Of a DNA stretch of 64,000 nt, positions 8,019-16,151 are shown piece by piece (the first letter of the stretch is position 1; each line of letters opens with the position of its first letter). Source of the DNA: UBA2334 sp049653005 (GTDB lineage: Bacteria; Pseudomonadota; Gammaproteobacteria; Burkholderiales; Burkholderiaceae_C). Position numbers and translations under genes: made by a program. Under the pieces are notes generated by a model, which saw nothing but the letters and a program-made list of their open reading frames with translations, made no database searches and was not told the DNA's origin. The stretch spans positions 10,818 to 74,817 of the forward strand of contig JBASFL010000121.1 in NCBI GenBank assembly GCA_049653005.1, read 5' to 3'.

Positions 8019-8069
8019 TAAAAACAAGCATTTAAAACAGAGTCAGACTATCCGTTATCTGAAAACGAA
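7990..8069. repeat. Direct repeats over the fic promoter, possible operators
   Basis: TTATCTTTAAACGAA at 7990-8004 and TTATCTGAAAACGAA at 8055-8069 match at 13 of 15 positions; the first overlaps the predicted -10 box. An 8-bp inverted pair, CTGACTCT (7981-7988) and AGAGTCAG (8039-8046), brackets the same stretch. The combination looks like binding sites for a regulator, perhaps the winged-helix domain of the Fic protein itself. Confidence 0.45.
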
Positions 8070-8190
8070 TACCTGATGCATCTGTAAACAGCTTGTTTTG
8101 GAACTCCAAAACTGTGCAGTGGATCCCATGTAATGAGAGACTTGCACTGGCTTGTGACCTTACCCGCACCACACCTTTAAGCCCTTCACT

Positions 8191-9825
8191 GTGCCAACCC
8201 CCTGCGCCGCACACGCCCCACACCGCACCTACCGCGTGGTGTGGTTCAAACGCGACCTGCGCGTGCACGACCACGCCGCGCTGGCGCAGGCCGCTGCGCA
8301 CGGCCCTGTGTTGTGTCTGTACGTGCTGGAGCCCAGCCTGTGGGCGCAGCCCGACGCGGCGGCGCAGCACCTGGCCTTCATCCACGAAAGCCTGCGCGAC
8401 CTGCACCGCGCGCTGAAAGCCCACGGCGGCCAACTGCACCTGCGCGTGGGCGAAGTGACCGATGTGCTGGCCGAGCTGCACGCCCAGCACCCGTTTGAAG
8501 CCTTGCACGCGCACGAAGAAACCGGCAACGCCCACACCTACGCCCGCGACCTGGCCGTGGGCCGCTGGTGCCGCGACCACGGCGTGGGCTGGCACGAGGT
8601 GCCGCAGTTTGGCGTGGTGCGCCGCCTGAAAAGCCGCAACACCTGGCAACCCCGCTGGGAAGCGCTGATGTCTGCCCCCACCGCCACCCTGCCTGCGCTG
8701 CGGTTTTTTGACCTGCCCGCTTGGGGGCTGCCCGCCAACCGCCACCGCTGGCCCACACCCGAAAGCCTGGGGCTTGACACTTGGCAACCGCCCCAGCGCC
8801 AGCCGGGCGGCGAGCCCGCAGGCCTGGCCGTGCTGGCCGATTTTCTGGACCACCGCAGCGCCGGTTACCGGGGCGGCATTTCGTCGCCCCTGCGTGCGCC
8901 CGACGCGTGTTCCCGCCTGTCGGCCCACCTGGCCTACGGCACCGTGAGCCTGCGCCACGTGGTGCAAGCCACCCGCGCCCGGGCGGCCGAGCTGCCCGCC
9001 CAAAGCCGCCAGCGCCAGGGGCTGAACGCCTTTTTGAGCCGCCTGTACTGGCACTGCCACTTCATTCAAAAGCTGGAAAGCGAGCCCGAGCTGGAGTGGC
9101 GCAACCTGCACCGGGGCTACGACGGCCTGCGCGAGCCCGGCTGGAACCCGGCCCACTTTGAAGCGCTGAGCCAAGGCCGCACCGGCTGGCCCATGGTGGA
9201 CGCCTGCGTGGCCATGCTGCGCCACACGGGGTGGCTCAACTTTCGCATGCGCGCCATGCTGGTGTCGGTGGCGGCCTACCCGCTGTGGCTGCACTGGCGC
9301 GGGGTGGGGCTGTGGTTGGCGCGCGAGTTTTTGGACTACGAGCCCGGCATTCACTGGAGCCAGCTGCAAATGCAGTCGGGCACCACCGGCATCAACACCA
9401 CCCGGGTGTACAACCCCATCAAACAGGCGCAAGACCACGACCCCCACGGCCACTTTGTGCGCCAGTGGCTGCCCGCCATGCGCCGCGTGCCCGACAGCTG
9501 GCTGTTTGAGCCCTGGCGCATGCCCGAATCGGTGCAGGCCGCCTGCGGCGTGCGCGTGGGGCACGACATCCCGCTGCCCGTGGTCGATCTGGCCACCGCC
9601 ACCCGCGAGGCCAAAGCCCGCCTGCACGGCCTGCGCGCACAACCCGACGTAAAAGCGGCCAAAGCCGCCATCGTGGACAAACACGGCTCACGAAAAGGCA
9701 TGCCCGGCCGCACGCGGCGCACCGCCGATGGGCACGAAGCCCCGGCACGCCCACGGGCCTCACGCGCGGCCACCCAACCCAGCGACACCCCCCAGCTCAG
9801 CCTGGACCTCAACCCCGAACCGTGA
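8191..9825 (+). CDS. Divergent photolyase/cryptochrome-family flavoprotein
   Basis: The 544-residue product has the two-domain photolyase layout: an N-terminal antenna domain starting YRVVWFKRDLRVHDHAAL and a C-terminal FAD domain with GRTGWPMVDACVAMLRHTGW and FRMRAMLVS. It therefore probably repairs UV pyrimidine dimers or acts as a blue-light receptor. It departs from classical class I enzymes: where they carry WQW..G.G.DAAPYFRIFNP, this one has SQLQMQSGTTGINTTRVYNP, so the lesion specificity is uncertain. The C-terminal 70 residues are basic and low complexity. The start is a GTG at 8191; a GTG 45 bases later, just before VVWFKRD, is possible. It is followed seven bases later by a DUF2256 gene and then an iron-sulfur photolyase, forming one light/UV cassette. 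Confidence 0.85.
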   Translation: MPTPCAAHAPHRTYRVVWFKRDLRVHDHAALAQAAAHGPVLCLYVLEPSLWAQPDAAAQHLAFIHESLRDLHRALKAHGGQLHLRVGEVTDVLAELHAQHPFEALHAHEETGNAHTYARDLAVGRWCRDHGVGWHEVPQFGVVRRLKSRNTWQPRWEALMSAPTATLPALRFFDLPAWGLPANRHRWPTPESLGLDTWQPPQRQPGGEPAGLAVLADFLDHRSAGYRGGISSPLRAPDACSRLSAHLAYGTVSLRHVVQATRARAAELPAQSRQRQGLNAFLSRLYWHCHFIQKLESEPELEWRNLHRGYDGLREPGWNPAHFEALSQGRTGWPMVDACVAMLRHTGWLNFRMRAMLVSVAAYPLWLHWRGVGLWLAREFLDYEPGIHWSQLQMQSGTTGINTTRVYNPIKQAQDHDPHGHFVRQWLPAMRRVPDSWLFEPWRMPESVQAACGVRVGHDIPLPVVDLATATREAKARLHGLRAQPDVKAAKAAIVDKHGSRKGMPGRTRRTADGHEAPARPRASRAATQPSDTPQLSLDLNPEP

Positions 9826-9831
9826 CCCCCC

Positions 9832-10008
9832 ATGCGCATGCGAAAGAAACAAGACCTGCCCACCAAACTGTGCGTGTGCTGCGGCCTGCCGTTCACCTGG
9901 CGCAAAAAGTGGGAGCGCGACTGGGAGTCGGTCAAGTTCTGCTCGGACCGCTGCCGCCAGCAGGACGCTGGCAAAACCGGCACGCCCCCACAGGGCCGCC
10001 GCGCATGA
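9832..10008 (+). CDS. DUF2256 small cysteine protein
   Basis: This 58-codon gene encodes a small DUF2256-family protein. The pattern is LCVCCGLPFTWRKKWERDW followed by VKFCSDRCR: two CxxC-like pairs around a Trp/Lys-rich core, suggesting a single bound metal ion (zinc or an iron-sulfur cluster). Its function is unknown. Family members are frequently next to photolyase genes, and here it lies between two of them, seven bases after one stop and overlapping the next start by ATGA (10005-10008), which implies translational coupling. A role in assembling or loading the iron-sulfur cluster of the neighbouring enzyme is conceivable but is inference. Confidence 0.85.
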   Translation: MRMRKKQDLPTKLCVCCGLPFTWRKKWERDWESVKFCSDRCRQQDAGKTGTPPQGRRA

Positions 10009-11564
10009 ACACCACCACCCTGCGCCTGGTGCTGGGCGACCAGCTCAACCCCCAGCACAGCTGGTTTGCGCAGCCACAACCGCAGGTGGTGCTGGTGCTG
10101 ATGGAAATGCGACAAGAAACCGACTACGTGCTGCACCACGCCCAAAAGGTGCTGGGCATTTTTGCCGCCATGCGCGACTTCTGCTCCCACCTGAAAGCCC
10201 AAGGCCACCGCGTGCGCTATGTGGCCATTGACGACCCCAGCAACCGCCACAGCCTGACCGCCAACCTCGACGCACTGGTGGCGCACTACGGCGCCCAATG
10301 CGTCCAATGGCAAGCGCCCGACGAATGGCGGCTGGACCAGCAACTGACCACTTGGGGCCGCCAGCAACCCTTTGAGTGCAGCGCCGCCGACACCGAACAT
10401 TTCTACACCCCCCGCGACGAATGCGCCCGCCTGTTTGGCACCCGCAAACAGTGGCTGATGGAGCATTTTTACCGGGGCCTGCGCCGCCGCCACAACGTGC
10501 TGATGACCGCAGAAGGGGAGCCCGAAGGCGAGCAGTGGAATTTTGACCACGACAACCGCAAACCCTGGCGCGGCACCCCGCCCGAGCCCACCGACCCGCG
10601 CCCCACGCACGACCACAGCGCGCTGTGGGCCACCGTCCAGGCCGCGGGCGTGAAAACCTTTGGCAACCCGCAGGCCAGTGCCTTCCGCTGGCCGCTGAAC
10701 CGGGCTGAATCGCTGGCGCTGTTGCAGTCGTTCATCACGCAGGCCCTGCCGCACTTTGGCGATTTTGAAGATGCCATGGCCACCGGGCGCACGCGCCTGT
10801 TCCACTCTTTGCTCTCGTTTTCGCTCAACACCAAAATGCTGCAGCCTCACGAAGCGGTGCAAGCCGCCGAGGCCGCCTACCGCAGCGGGCACGCGCCGCT
10901 GGCGGCTGTGGAAGGGTTCATCCGGCAAATTCTGGGCTGGCGCGAATACGTGCGCGGTGTGTACTGGGCGCACATGCCCGGTTACACCGAGGTCAACGCG
11001 CTCAACCACCAGCGCCCGCTGCCCGCCTGGTTTTGGACTGGCGACACCCGCATGGCCTGCATGAAGCAGGCGGTGGGCCAGTCGCTGGAACACGCCTACG
11101 CCCACCACATTCAGCGGCTGATGGTGATTGGCAACTTTGCCCTGCTGGCCGGGCTGAACCCCACCGAGCTGCACCACTGGTATTTGGGCGTGTACATCGA
11201 CGCGTTTGAGTGGGTGGAAGCCCCCAACACCCTGGGCATGAGCCAGTTTGCCGACGGCGGCCGCCTGGCCACCAAACCCTACGCCGCCAGCGCCAGCTAC
11301 ATAGGCCGCATGAGCGACCACTGCCAAGGCTGCGCGTACAGCGCCAAAATCAAAACCGGCACAGGCACAGGAAAAGACGCGGGCAAAGAAGCCTGCCCCT
11401 TCAACGCGCTGTATTGGGACTTTTTTCTGCGCCACGCCGAGCGCCTGCGCCCCAACGTGCGGCTGGCGCTGGTGTACCGGCAGCTGGAAAAAATGAGCCT
11501 GGCAGACAAAGACGCCCTGCAAGCCCAGGCACAGGCCAACCTGGCGCGCATCGACACGCTGTGA
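10005..11564 (+). CDS. Iron-sulfur bacterial cryptochrome/photolyase (FeS-BCP, PhrB-like)
   Basis: The 519-residue protein belongs to the FeS-BCP/CryPro group, which includes Agrobacterium PhrB, a (6-4) photolyase with a [4Fe-4S] cluster, FAD and a lumazine-type antenna. It begins LRLVLGDQLNPQHSWF, characteristic of the group. The four cluster cysteines are visible as Cys352 (MACMKQ), Cys440 and Cys443 (DHCQGC) and Cys464 (EACPFN). The 88-residue spacing between the first two equals that of PhrB (350/438), whereas the last interval is eight residues longer because of a Gly/Thr/Lys-rich insertion (TGTGTGKDAGKEA). Further group features are FSLNTKMLQP, QILGWREYVRG and MSQFADGG. It overlaps the DUF2256 gene and would be co-expressed with it and the upstream photolyase. 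Confidence 0.92.
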   Translation: MNTTTLRLVLGDQLNPQHSWFAQPQPQVVLVLMEMRQETDYVLHHAQKVLGIFAAMRDFCSHLKAQGHRVRYVAIDDPSNRHSLTANLDALVAHYGAQCVQWQAPDEWRLDQQLTTWGRQQPFECSAADTEHFYTPRDECARLFGTRKQWLMEHFYRGLRRRHNVLMTAEGEPEGEQWNFDHDNRKPWRGTPPEPTDPRPTHDHSALWATVQAAGVKTFGNPQASAFRWPLNRAESLALLQSFITQALPHFGDFEDAMATGRTRLFHSLLSFSLNTKMLQPHEAVQAAEAAYRSGHAPLAAVEGFIRQILGWREYVRGVYWAHMPGYTEVNALNHQRPLPAWFWTGDTRMACMKQAVGQSLEHAYAHHIQRLMVIGNFALLAGLNPTELHHWYLGVYIDAFEWVEAPNTLGMSQFADGGRLATKPYAASASYIGRMSDHCQGCAYSAKIKTGTGTGKDAGKEACPFNALYWDFFLRHAERLRPNVRLALVYRQLEKMSLADKDALQAQAQANLARIDTL

Positions 11565-11636
11565 AGAGCGCTGGCAAATCCGCAAGGCTTGACCCACATC
11601 AGCCCACCGCACAGACAGCCGTGCGATGGTAAACGC

Positions 11637-13418
11637 ATGACCACCCCCACCCTGCCCGGCTTTGCCACCGCCCCCACCCGCTTCCTGTTTTTCACGGGCA
11701 AGGGCGGGGTAGGCAAAACATCGCTCTCCACCGCCACGGCCATTGCGCTGGCCGACGCGGGGCGGCGGGTGCTGCTGGTCAGCACCGACGCGGCGTCCAA
11801 CCTCGACGACATGCTGGGCATCGCCTTGAGCAACCAGCCGGTGGACGTGCCCGGCGTGCCGGGCTTGCAGGTGCTGAACATCGACCCCGATGCCGCCGCC
11901 GAGGCCTACCGCCAGCGCGTACTGGCGCAACTGGCCACCGATGCTTCGGACGACGAACGCAGCACCGTGCGCGAACAGCTGTCGGGCGCGTGCACCACCG
12001 AAATTGCCGCGTTTGACGAGTTTGCCTCGCTGCTGGCCAATGACATAGCCCAGCCTGCGCATGACCACGTCGTGTTCGACACCGCGCCCACCGGCCACAC
12101 GCTGCGCCTGCTCAGCCTGCCCAAGGCGTGGAGCGGCTTTTTGGCCGACAACGACCGGGGCGCGTCGTGCCTGGGGCCGCACTCGGGCCTGAAGATGCAA
12201 GAGGCCCGATTCAACGCCGCGCTGGCTGCGCTGAGCAACCCGGCGCTCACCACCGTGGTACTGGTCACCCGGCCCGACCCGCGCCCCATGCAAGAGGCCG
12301 CGCGCACGTCTGCTGAGCTGCGACTGCTGGGTCTGGGCAACCAGCGCCTGGCCATCAATGGGGTGTTTCACGCCAGCCAGCCCGACGACGCGGCTGCCAA
12401 CGCCATTGAGGCTTTGGGCCGCGAGGCCATGGCCCACCTGCCAGACGCACTGGCCGCCTTGCCACGCGACGAGGTGCCGCTGCGCGCCTTCAACACCGTG
12501 GGGCTGCCTGCTTTGAGGGAACTTTTTTGCATAGCTGAAAACCCAATACAGACAAGCGCTGGCGCACAAAAAAGCTTTGAATTTCCTGCGGCCACTCTGG
12601 CGCAGCTCACCGACGAGCTGGCCACCGCTGGGCACGGGCTCATCATGGTCATGGGCAAAGGCGGCGTGGGCAAAACCACCATTGCTGCCGCGCTGGCCGT
12701 GGGCCTGGTTCAGCGCGGCCACAACGTGCACCTGACCACCACCGACCCGGCGGCCCACGTCAGCCAGACGCTGGCAGGCGAGCTGCCCGGCCTGAAGGTG
12801 GACCGCATCGACCCCGTGGCCGAAACCCAGGCCTACATTGCCAAAATCATGGCCAGCAAGGGCAAGAATTTGGACGCCGACGGCAAGGCCCTGCTGCGGG
12901 AAGACCTGCAGTCGCCCTGCACCGAAGAAGTGGCCGTGTTCCACGCCTTCAGCCGCGTGGTGAACGAGGCACGCAGCGCCTTTGTGGTGCTGGACACCGC
13001 GCCCACCGGCCACAGCCTGCTGTTGATGGACGCCACCGGCGCTTACCACCGGCAAATGACCCAGCAGTACGAAGGCATGGCCAACGCCAAACACATCGTC
13101 ACCCCGCTGATGCGCCTGCAAGACCCCGACACCACCAAGGTGCTGCTGGTCACCCTACCCGAAACCACGCCCGTAACTCAAGCCGCCGCACTGCAAGACG
13201 ACCTGCGGCGCGCCCACATTGAGCCGTGGGCCTGGGTCATCAACAAAAGCCTGGCCGCCACCGGCACGGTGGACCCGCTGCTGCAAGCCCGGCTGGTGGG
13301 GGAACAGCAACAAACCGAGCGCATTGCACAGGGCTTGGCGCAACGCACCTATGCGTTGCCATGGCTGCCGGAGGCCCCGGTGGGGGTGGCCGCGCTGGGG
13401 GCGTTGACTCAGGCGTGA
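11637..13418 (+). CDS. arsA: Arsenite pump-driving ATPase ArsA (orphan)
   Basis: ArsA is the soluble ATPase that energises arsenite export by ArsB. This 593-residue product has both halves, each with a P-loop (GKGGVGKTS at 21-29 and GKGGVGKTT at 340-348) and a DTAPTGH signal-transduction motif. All three metalloid-binding cysteines of the E. coli enzyme are present with a constant offset of six: Cys119, Cys178 and Cys428, in SGACTTEIAAF, GASCLGP and SPCTEEVAVF. The linker between the halves (about residues 296-316) is encoded by a copy of the dispersed repeat. No arsB, arsD, arsR or acr3 gene is nearby, so its membrane partner must be elsewhere. The start is ATG 11637, chosen over upstream TTG-type frames because it begins just before the P-loop domain. 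It ends convergently, overlapping the amidohydrolase by 10 bases. Confidence 0.93.
   Translation: MTTPTLPGFATAPTRFLFFTGKGGVGKTSLSTATAIALADAGRRVLLVSTDAASNLDDMLGIALSNQPVDVPGVPGLQVLNIDPDAAAEAYRQRVLAQLATDASDDERSTVREQLSGACTTEIAAFDEFASLLANDIAQPAHDHVVFDTAPTGHTLRLLSLPKAWSGFLADNDRGASCLGPHSGLKMQEARFNAALAALSNPALTTVVLVTRPDPRPMQEAARTSAELRLLGLGNQRLAINGVFHASQPDDAAANAIEALGREAMAHLPDALAALPRDEVPLRAFNTVGLPALRELFCIAENPIQTSAGAQKSFEFPAATLAQLTDELATAGHGLIMVMGKGGVGKTTIAAALAVGLVQRGHNVHLTTTDPAAHVSQTLAGELPGLKVDRIDPVAETQAYIAKIMASKGKNLDADGKALLREDLQSPCTEEVAVFHAFSRVVNEARSAFVVLDTAPTGHSLLLMDATGAYHRQMTQQYEGMANAKHIVTPLMRLQDPDTTKVLLVTLPETTPVTQAAALQDDLRRAHIEPWAWVINKSLAATGTVDPLLQARLVGEQQQTERIAQGLAQRTYALPWLPEAPVGVAALGALTQA
12523..12586 (-). 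repeat. Dispersed CAGCGCTT repeat, copy B, inside arsA
   Basis: Read on the minus strand this stretch gives AATTCAAAGCTTTTTTG, then GCGCCAGCGCTTGTCTG, then TATTGGGTTTTCAGCTATGC, matching the layout of the other copies (T-rich flank, CCAGCGCTT core, GGTATT/TATTGGG middle, AGCTAT end). It is translated as part of ArsA without breaking the frame and covers the linker between the two ATPase halves. Confidence 0.55.
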
Positions 13419-14260
13419 AAGCCCAGCAAGCGCCGGGGGTTGTGCCACATGACCTGCTGGCGCACGACGTCGTCGGGCATGAGCGTTTCAGCCAGCGCCA
13501 TCAGCGGCCCCAGGTCAATGCGCTCGGGCGCGCGCAAAAACGGCCAGTCGGTGGCCCACAAGCAGCCCTCGGGGCCAAAGGCGTCCAGCAGGGCGTGCAC
13601 ATAGGCGTGCGTGTCGGCCCACGGGAACGGCTGCGCTGAAAACTTGGCAAAGCCCGACAGCTTCACCCGCACACGGCGTTCGTTGCCTTCACGGTGGTCG
13701 CGCCCCAAGGCCAACAACGCCTGAAACCCCGGCTGCGCCAGCCCGGCGGCCACGTCGGGGCGACCGCAGTGGTCAAACACCAGATTCACGCCGCTGGCTT
13801 GCAACAAGGGCAACACCTCGGGCAGTTGCTGCAATTGCACCTGCACATTGGCAAACAGGCCCAGGCTGGCCAAGCGCTGAAGCAGTGGGCCGATGTTGGC
13901 GTAGTGCGCCGCACCATACAACGCCACGTTGAACGCCACGCCCACCACACCGGCGGCTTTCAGCGAGGCCAACTCGTCCAGCGGCGCGTCGTTGCGCACC
14001 ACGGCCACGCCTTTGAAGCGGGTGGGGTGGCGCGTCAGCGCATCCAGCAGGCAGCGGTTGTCGGTGCCATAGCCCGAGTTGGGCCCCACCAGCAACGCGT
14101 GGCGAAGGCCGTGGGCGTCCATGGTGTGCACCAGCGTGTCGGCAGAACCGGCTTCTTGGCCCTGCGGCCGGTACGCGGTATCGGCCGCGTAGGGGAAGCG
14201 CGCGGGGTCAAAAACGTGGCAGTGGGTGTCGATGCAGGGGGAGGTGATGGGGGGCCTCAA
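13409..14260 (-). CDS. Amidohydrolase-2 family hydrolase, 2-pyrone-4,6-dicarboxylate-lactonase-like
   Basis: The 283-residue protein is a metal-dependent TIM-barrel hydrolase of the amidohydrolase-2 family. Key motifs are CIDTHCHVFDP near the N-terminus (metal-binding HxH), LVFDHCGRPD, RVRVKLSGFAK and LWATDWPF, where the Asp is the usual catalytic base. The combination resembles LigI-type lactonases of aromatic catabolism and sugar lactonases, but the substrate cannot be deduced and no catabolic genes are adjacent. There is no ATG or GTG just ahead of the conserved N-terminus; I use a TTG at 14260, which overlaps the stop of the hemerythrin gene (TTGA) and implies coupled translation. The gene ends convergently with arsA, overlapping by 10 bases. 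Confidence 0.82.
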   Translation of the reverse strand: MRPPITSPCIDTHCHVFDPARFPYAADTAYRPQGQEAGSADTLVHTMDAHGLRHALLVGPNSGYGTDNRCLLDALTRHPTRFKGVAVVRNDAPLDELASLKAAGVVGVAFNVALYGAAHYANIGPLLQRLASLGLFANVQVQLQQLPEVLPLLQASGVNLVFDHCGRPDVAAGLAQPGFQALLALGRDHREGNERRVRVKLSGFAKFSAQPFPWADTHAYVHALLDAFGPEGCLWATDWPFLRAPERIDLGPLMALAETLMPDDVVRQQVMWHNPRRLLGFHA

Positions 14261-14733
14261 ATCCGCGCAATCTTCAAATCGGGGTTGTTCAGCACGGCGG
14301 ACGTGGCGCCGTCCAGGCGGTCCAGCAAGGGGTACAGCTCTGTGTTTTCGGCAATCAAGCGGCGCTCCAGCCACTGAAAAATATCGCCCGCCTCTTTGAT
14401 GAACAGGCTGCCATCGGCACGGATGGTGTCGGCACTGGGCCAGCGGCGGTTGAACTCGGCCAGGCGGGGCAGGTTCTGCTTCATCTCAGCGCCAAACCGG
14501 GCGGCGGTGGCCTTGGTGCCGGTGTCTTCGGTGCCGTCCAGCGGCGGGTACAGCTCTTTGGCTTCTTGCTGCAAATGTTTGCCAAATTCGCCCAGCAATT
14601 GCGTCAGCAGGGTGCGGACCTCGGCGGCGTTGGAGGCCAGCAGCAGCGGGTTCAGGTGCCTTTTCAGCGCGGCAATGTGCTTGCGCAACGACTCGTGTTG
14701 CTTGCGCAGGGGCGCGCTTTTGAGTGCATGCAT
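14257..14733 (-). CDS. Hemerythrin HHE-domain protein
   Basis: The 158-residue product (start MHALKSAPLRKQHESLRK) is a predicted four-helix hemerythrin-like protein. His residues in KQHESLRKH, in FGKHLQQEAKELYP and the ENTELYPLLD segment fit the HHE metal-site pattern, so it probably binds a di-iron centre and senses or stores oxygen, NO or iron; which one is not determinable. It is only distantly related to classical bacteriohemerythrins. The start is the ATG at 14733, with GGACAGGAGGG-type purine-rich sequence just upstream on the coding strand being weak. It lies between a diguanylate cyclase gene (131 bp upstream) and an amidohydrolase (overlapping). The upstream open frame to 14859 has no family similarity. 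Confidence 0.75.
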   Translation of the reverse strand: MHALKSAPLRKQHESLRKHIAALKRHLNPLLLASNAAEVRTLLTQLLGEFGKHLQQEAKELYPPLDGTEDTGTKATAARFGAEMKQNLPRLAEFNRRWPSADTIRADGSLFIKEAGDIFQWLERRLIAENTELYPLLDRLDGATSAVLNNPDLKIARI

Positions 14734-14864
14734 GGGACAGGAGGGCTGTGGGGTTGAACGCGGTGTGACAGGCTGCCGAGAATACCCCCTAAAACCGCAC
14801 ACCGGGAGCCCCGCATGTTGCGCGGCACCCACGGTGCGCCGGCGCCGTGCACCGGTCACACGGG

Positions 14865-16049
14865 CTATGGCAACAGTTCGTCAGACACGCACAGGCGGTT
14901 GCGGCCCAGGGCCTTGGCGGTGTAGAGCGCGGCGTCGGCGCGCGACAGCACCATCTCGGCGCGTTCGTCCTGTGGGAGGCAGTGGGCCACGCCCAGGCTC
15001 ACATGCACGGGCATCCCATCGGGCGTGGCGACGCTGGCGGCCACGGTGTGGCGCAGCCGTTCGGCCAAGGGCAGCAGGTGCTCGTTGAAGCCGTCGGGCA
15101 CCAACAGCACGAATTCTTCGCCACCGGTGCGGGCCAGCACGTCGGTGGGCCGCACCTGCCGCTGCATGGCCTGCGCCACCTGCTGAAGCACCGCGTCGCC
15201 CACCTGGTGGCCAAAGGTGTCGTTCACACGTTTGAAGTGGTCCACATCGATGCACACCACCGCAAACCCTTTCTCGTGGCGCTGCCAGTGGTGCCAGCAG
15301 CGGTCCAGTTCTTCGTTGAAGGCGCGGCGGTTGCGCAATTGGGTGAGCGCATCTTGGCGGTTCAGTGCCTCCATTTGCAGAAGGATGTTGTGCACCACCA
15401 CATACGCCAGCACGCTGTTGAGCAGTGTGCACAGGGCCAGCACCAAATACGGCAGCAGCAACGAACCGGCCTGGTCGCGGTCCAGCTCAATGGGCCAACC
15501 CCACCACAAGCCCCCCACTGCCTTGGTCAGCAACACCCCGGAGATCAGCCACGCGGCGAAGGTCAGCAGCCAAGTGGCAATGGCGGCGTGGTGGCGGCGC
15601 AGCGGCACCCGCACCATGGCCCACGCCCGCAGAATCAGCCACACCAGCACCACATAGTTCACAGCCACGCGCTGGTTGCCCCAAGCGGGGTCCAGCCCCA
15701 GCACCACGATGGCGAAACTGCCGAGGGCCAGCAGCACCCAGGGTTCGGTGCGGGGCGGTTGCGCGCCCACCAGCCGCAAACCGCCGCCCCACAAGGCAAC
15801 GAACGCCACCAGCCCCAGCACATTGGCGGGCGACCGGGTCAAGGCATCGGGGGCATGGCCCCGCAAGGCCACCAGCCACAAGCACAGTGCCAGCGCCAGG
15901 TTGAACAGCGCCAACAAACGCATGGCGGGGACCATGTCGGTTTTGAGGCGGGCCACCACCTGCCAAATGGACGCGTAAATGCCCAACTGCAATGCCACCA
16001 TCACCCACAAGATTTGGGGTTGTGTCAGGTTGGACCAAACGAAAAACAT
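14865..16049 (-). CDS. Membrane diguanylate cyclase with GGDEF domain
   Basis: The 394-residue protein joins an N-terminal membrane module of about six helices (residues 8-215) to a C-terminal GGDEF domain (about 228-390) that makes cyclic di-GMP from two GTP. The active-site loop is GGEEF at 309-313, a functional variant, and the product-inhibition site RxxD is present as RPTD at 300-303, exactly five residues ahead. Other landmarks are RQDALTQLRNRRAF at the domain start and IDVDHFKRVNDTFGH. The membrane part resembles the 7TM-like or MASE-type sensors but I cannot name it. It is the first gene of a minus-strand group with the hemerythrin and amidohydrolase genes, although 131 bp separate it from the hemerythrin. 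Confidence 0.9.
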   Translation of the reverse strand: MFFVWSNLTQPQILWVMVALQLGIYASIWQVVARLKTDMVPAMRLLALFNLALALCLWLVALRGHAPDALTRSPANVLGLVAFVALWGGGLRLVGAQPPRTEPWVLLALGSFAIVVLGLDPAWGNQRVAVNYVVLVWLILRAWAMVRVPLRRHHAAIATWLLTFAAWLISGVLLTKAVGGLWWGWPIELDRDQAGSLLLPYLVLALCTLLNSVLAYVVVHNILLQMEALNRQDALTQLRNRRAFNEELDRCWHHWQRHEKGFAVVCIDVDHFKRVNDTFGHQVGDAVLQQVAQAMQRQVRPTDVLARTGGEEFVLLVPDGFNEHLLPLAERLRHTVAASVATPDGMPVHVSLGVAHCLPQDERAEMVLSRADAALYTAKALGRNRLCVSDELLP

Positions 16050-16151
16050 GGGAGCCGGGGATGGGTGGAGGATGACGGCCCAACGTCACTGTTTTGCCCC
16101 CACGGTTGACGCGCTCAAGAAGCGTTGTGCCAATCCCACGGGGGCGCTGTT

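Noticed and set aside
9351..13121. A 1256-codon open frame on the minus strand opposite the photolyase and arsA genes
   Set aside because: It is antisense to four well-supported genes, is rich in His/Gln/Gly/Arg as expected from GC-rich complementary frames, and shows no domain. Similar shadows opposite metH (4704-6749), the fusion gene and others were dismissed for the same reason.
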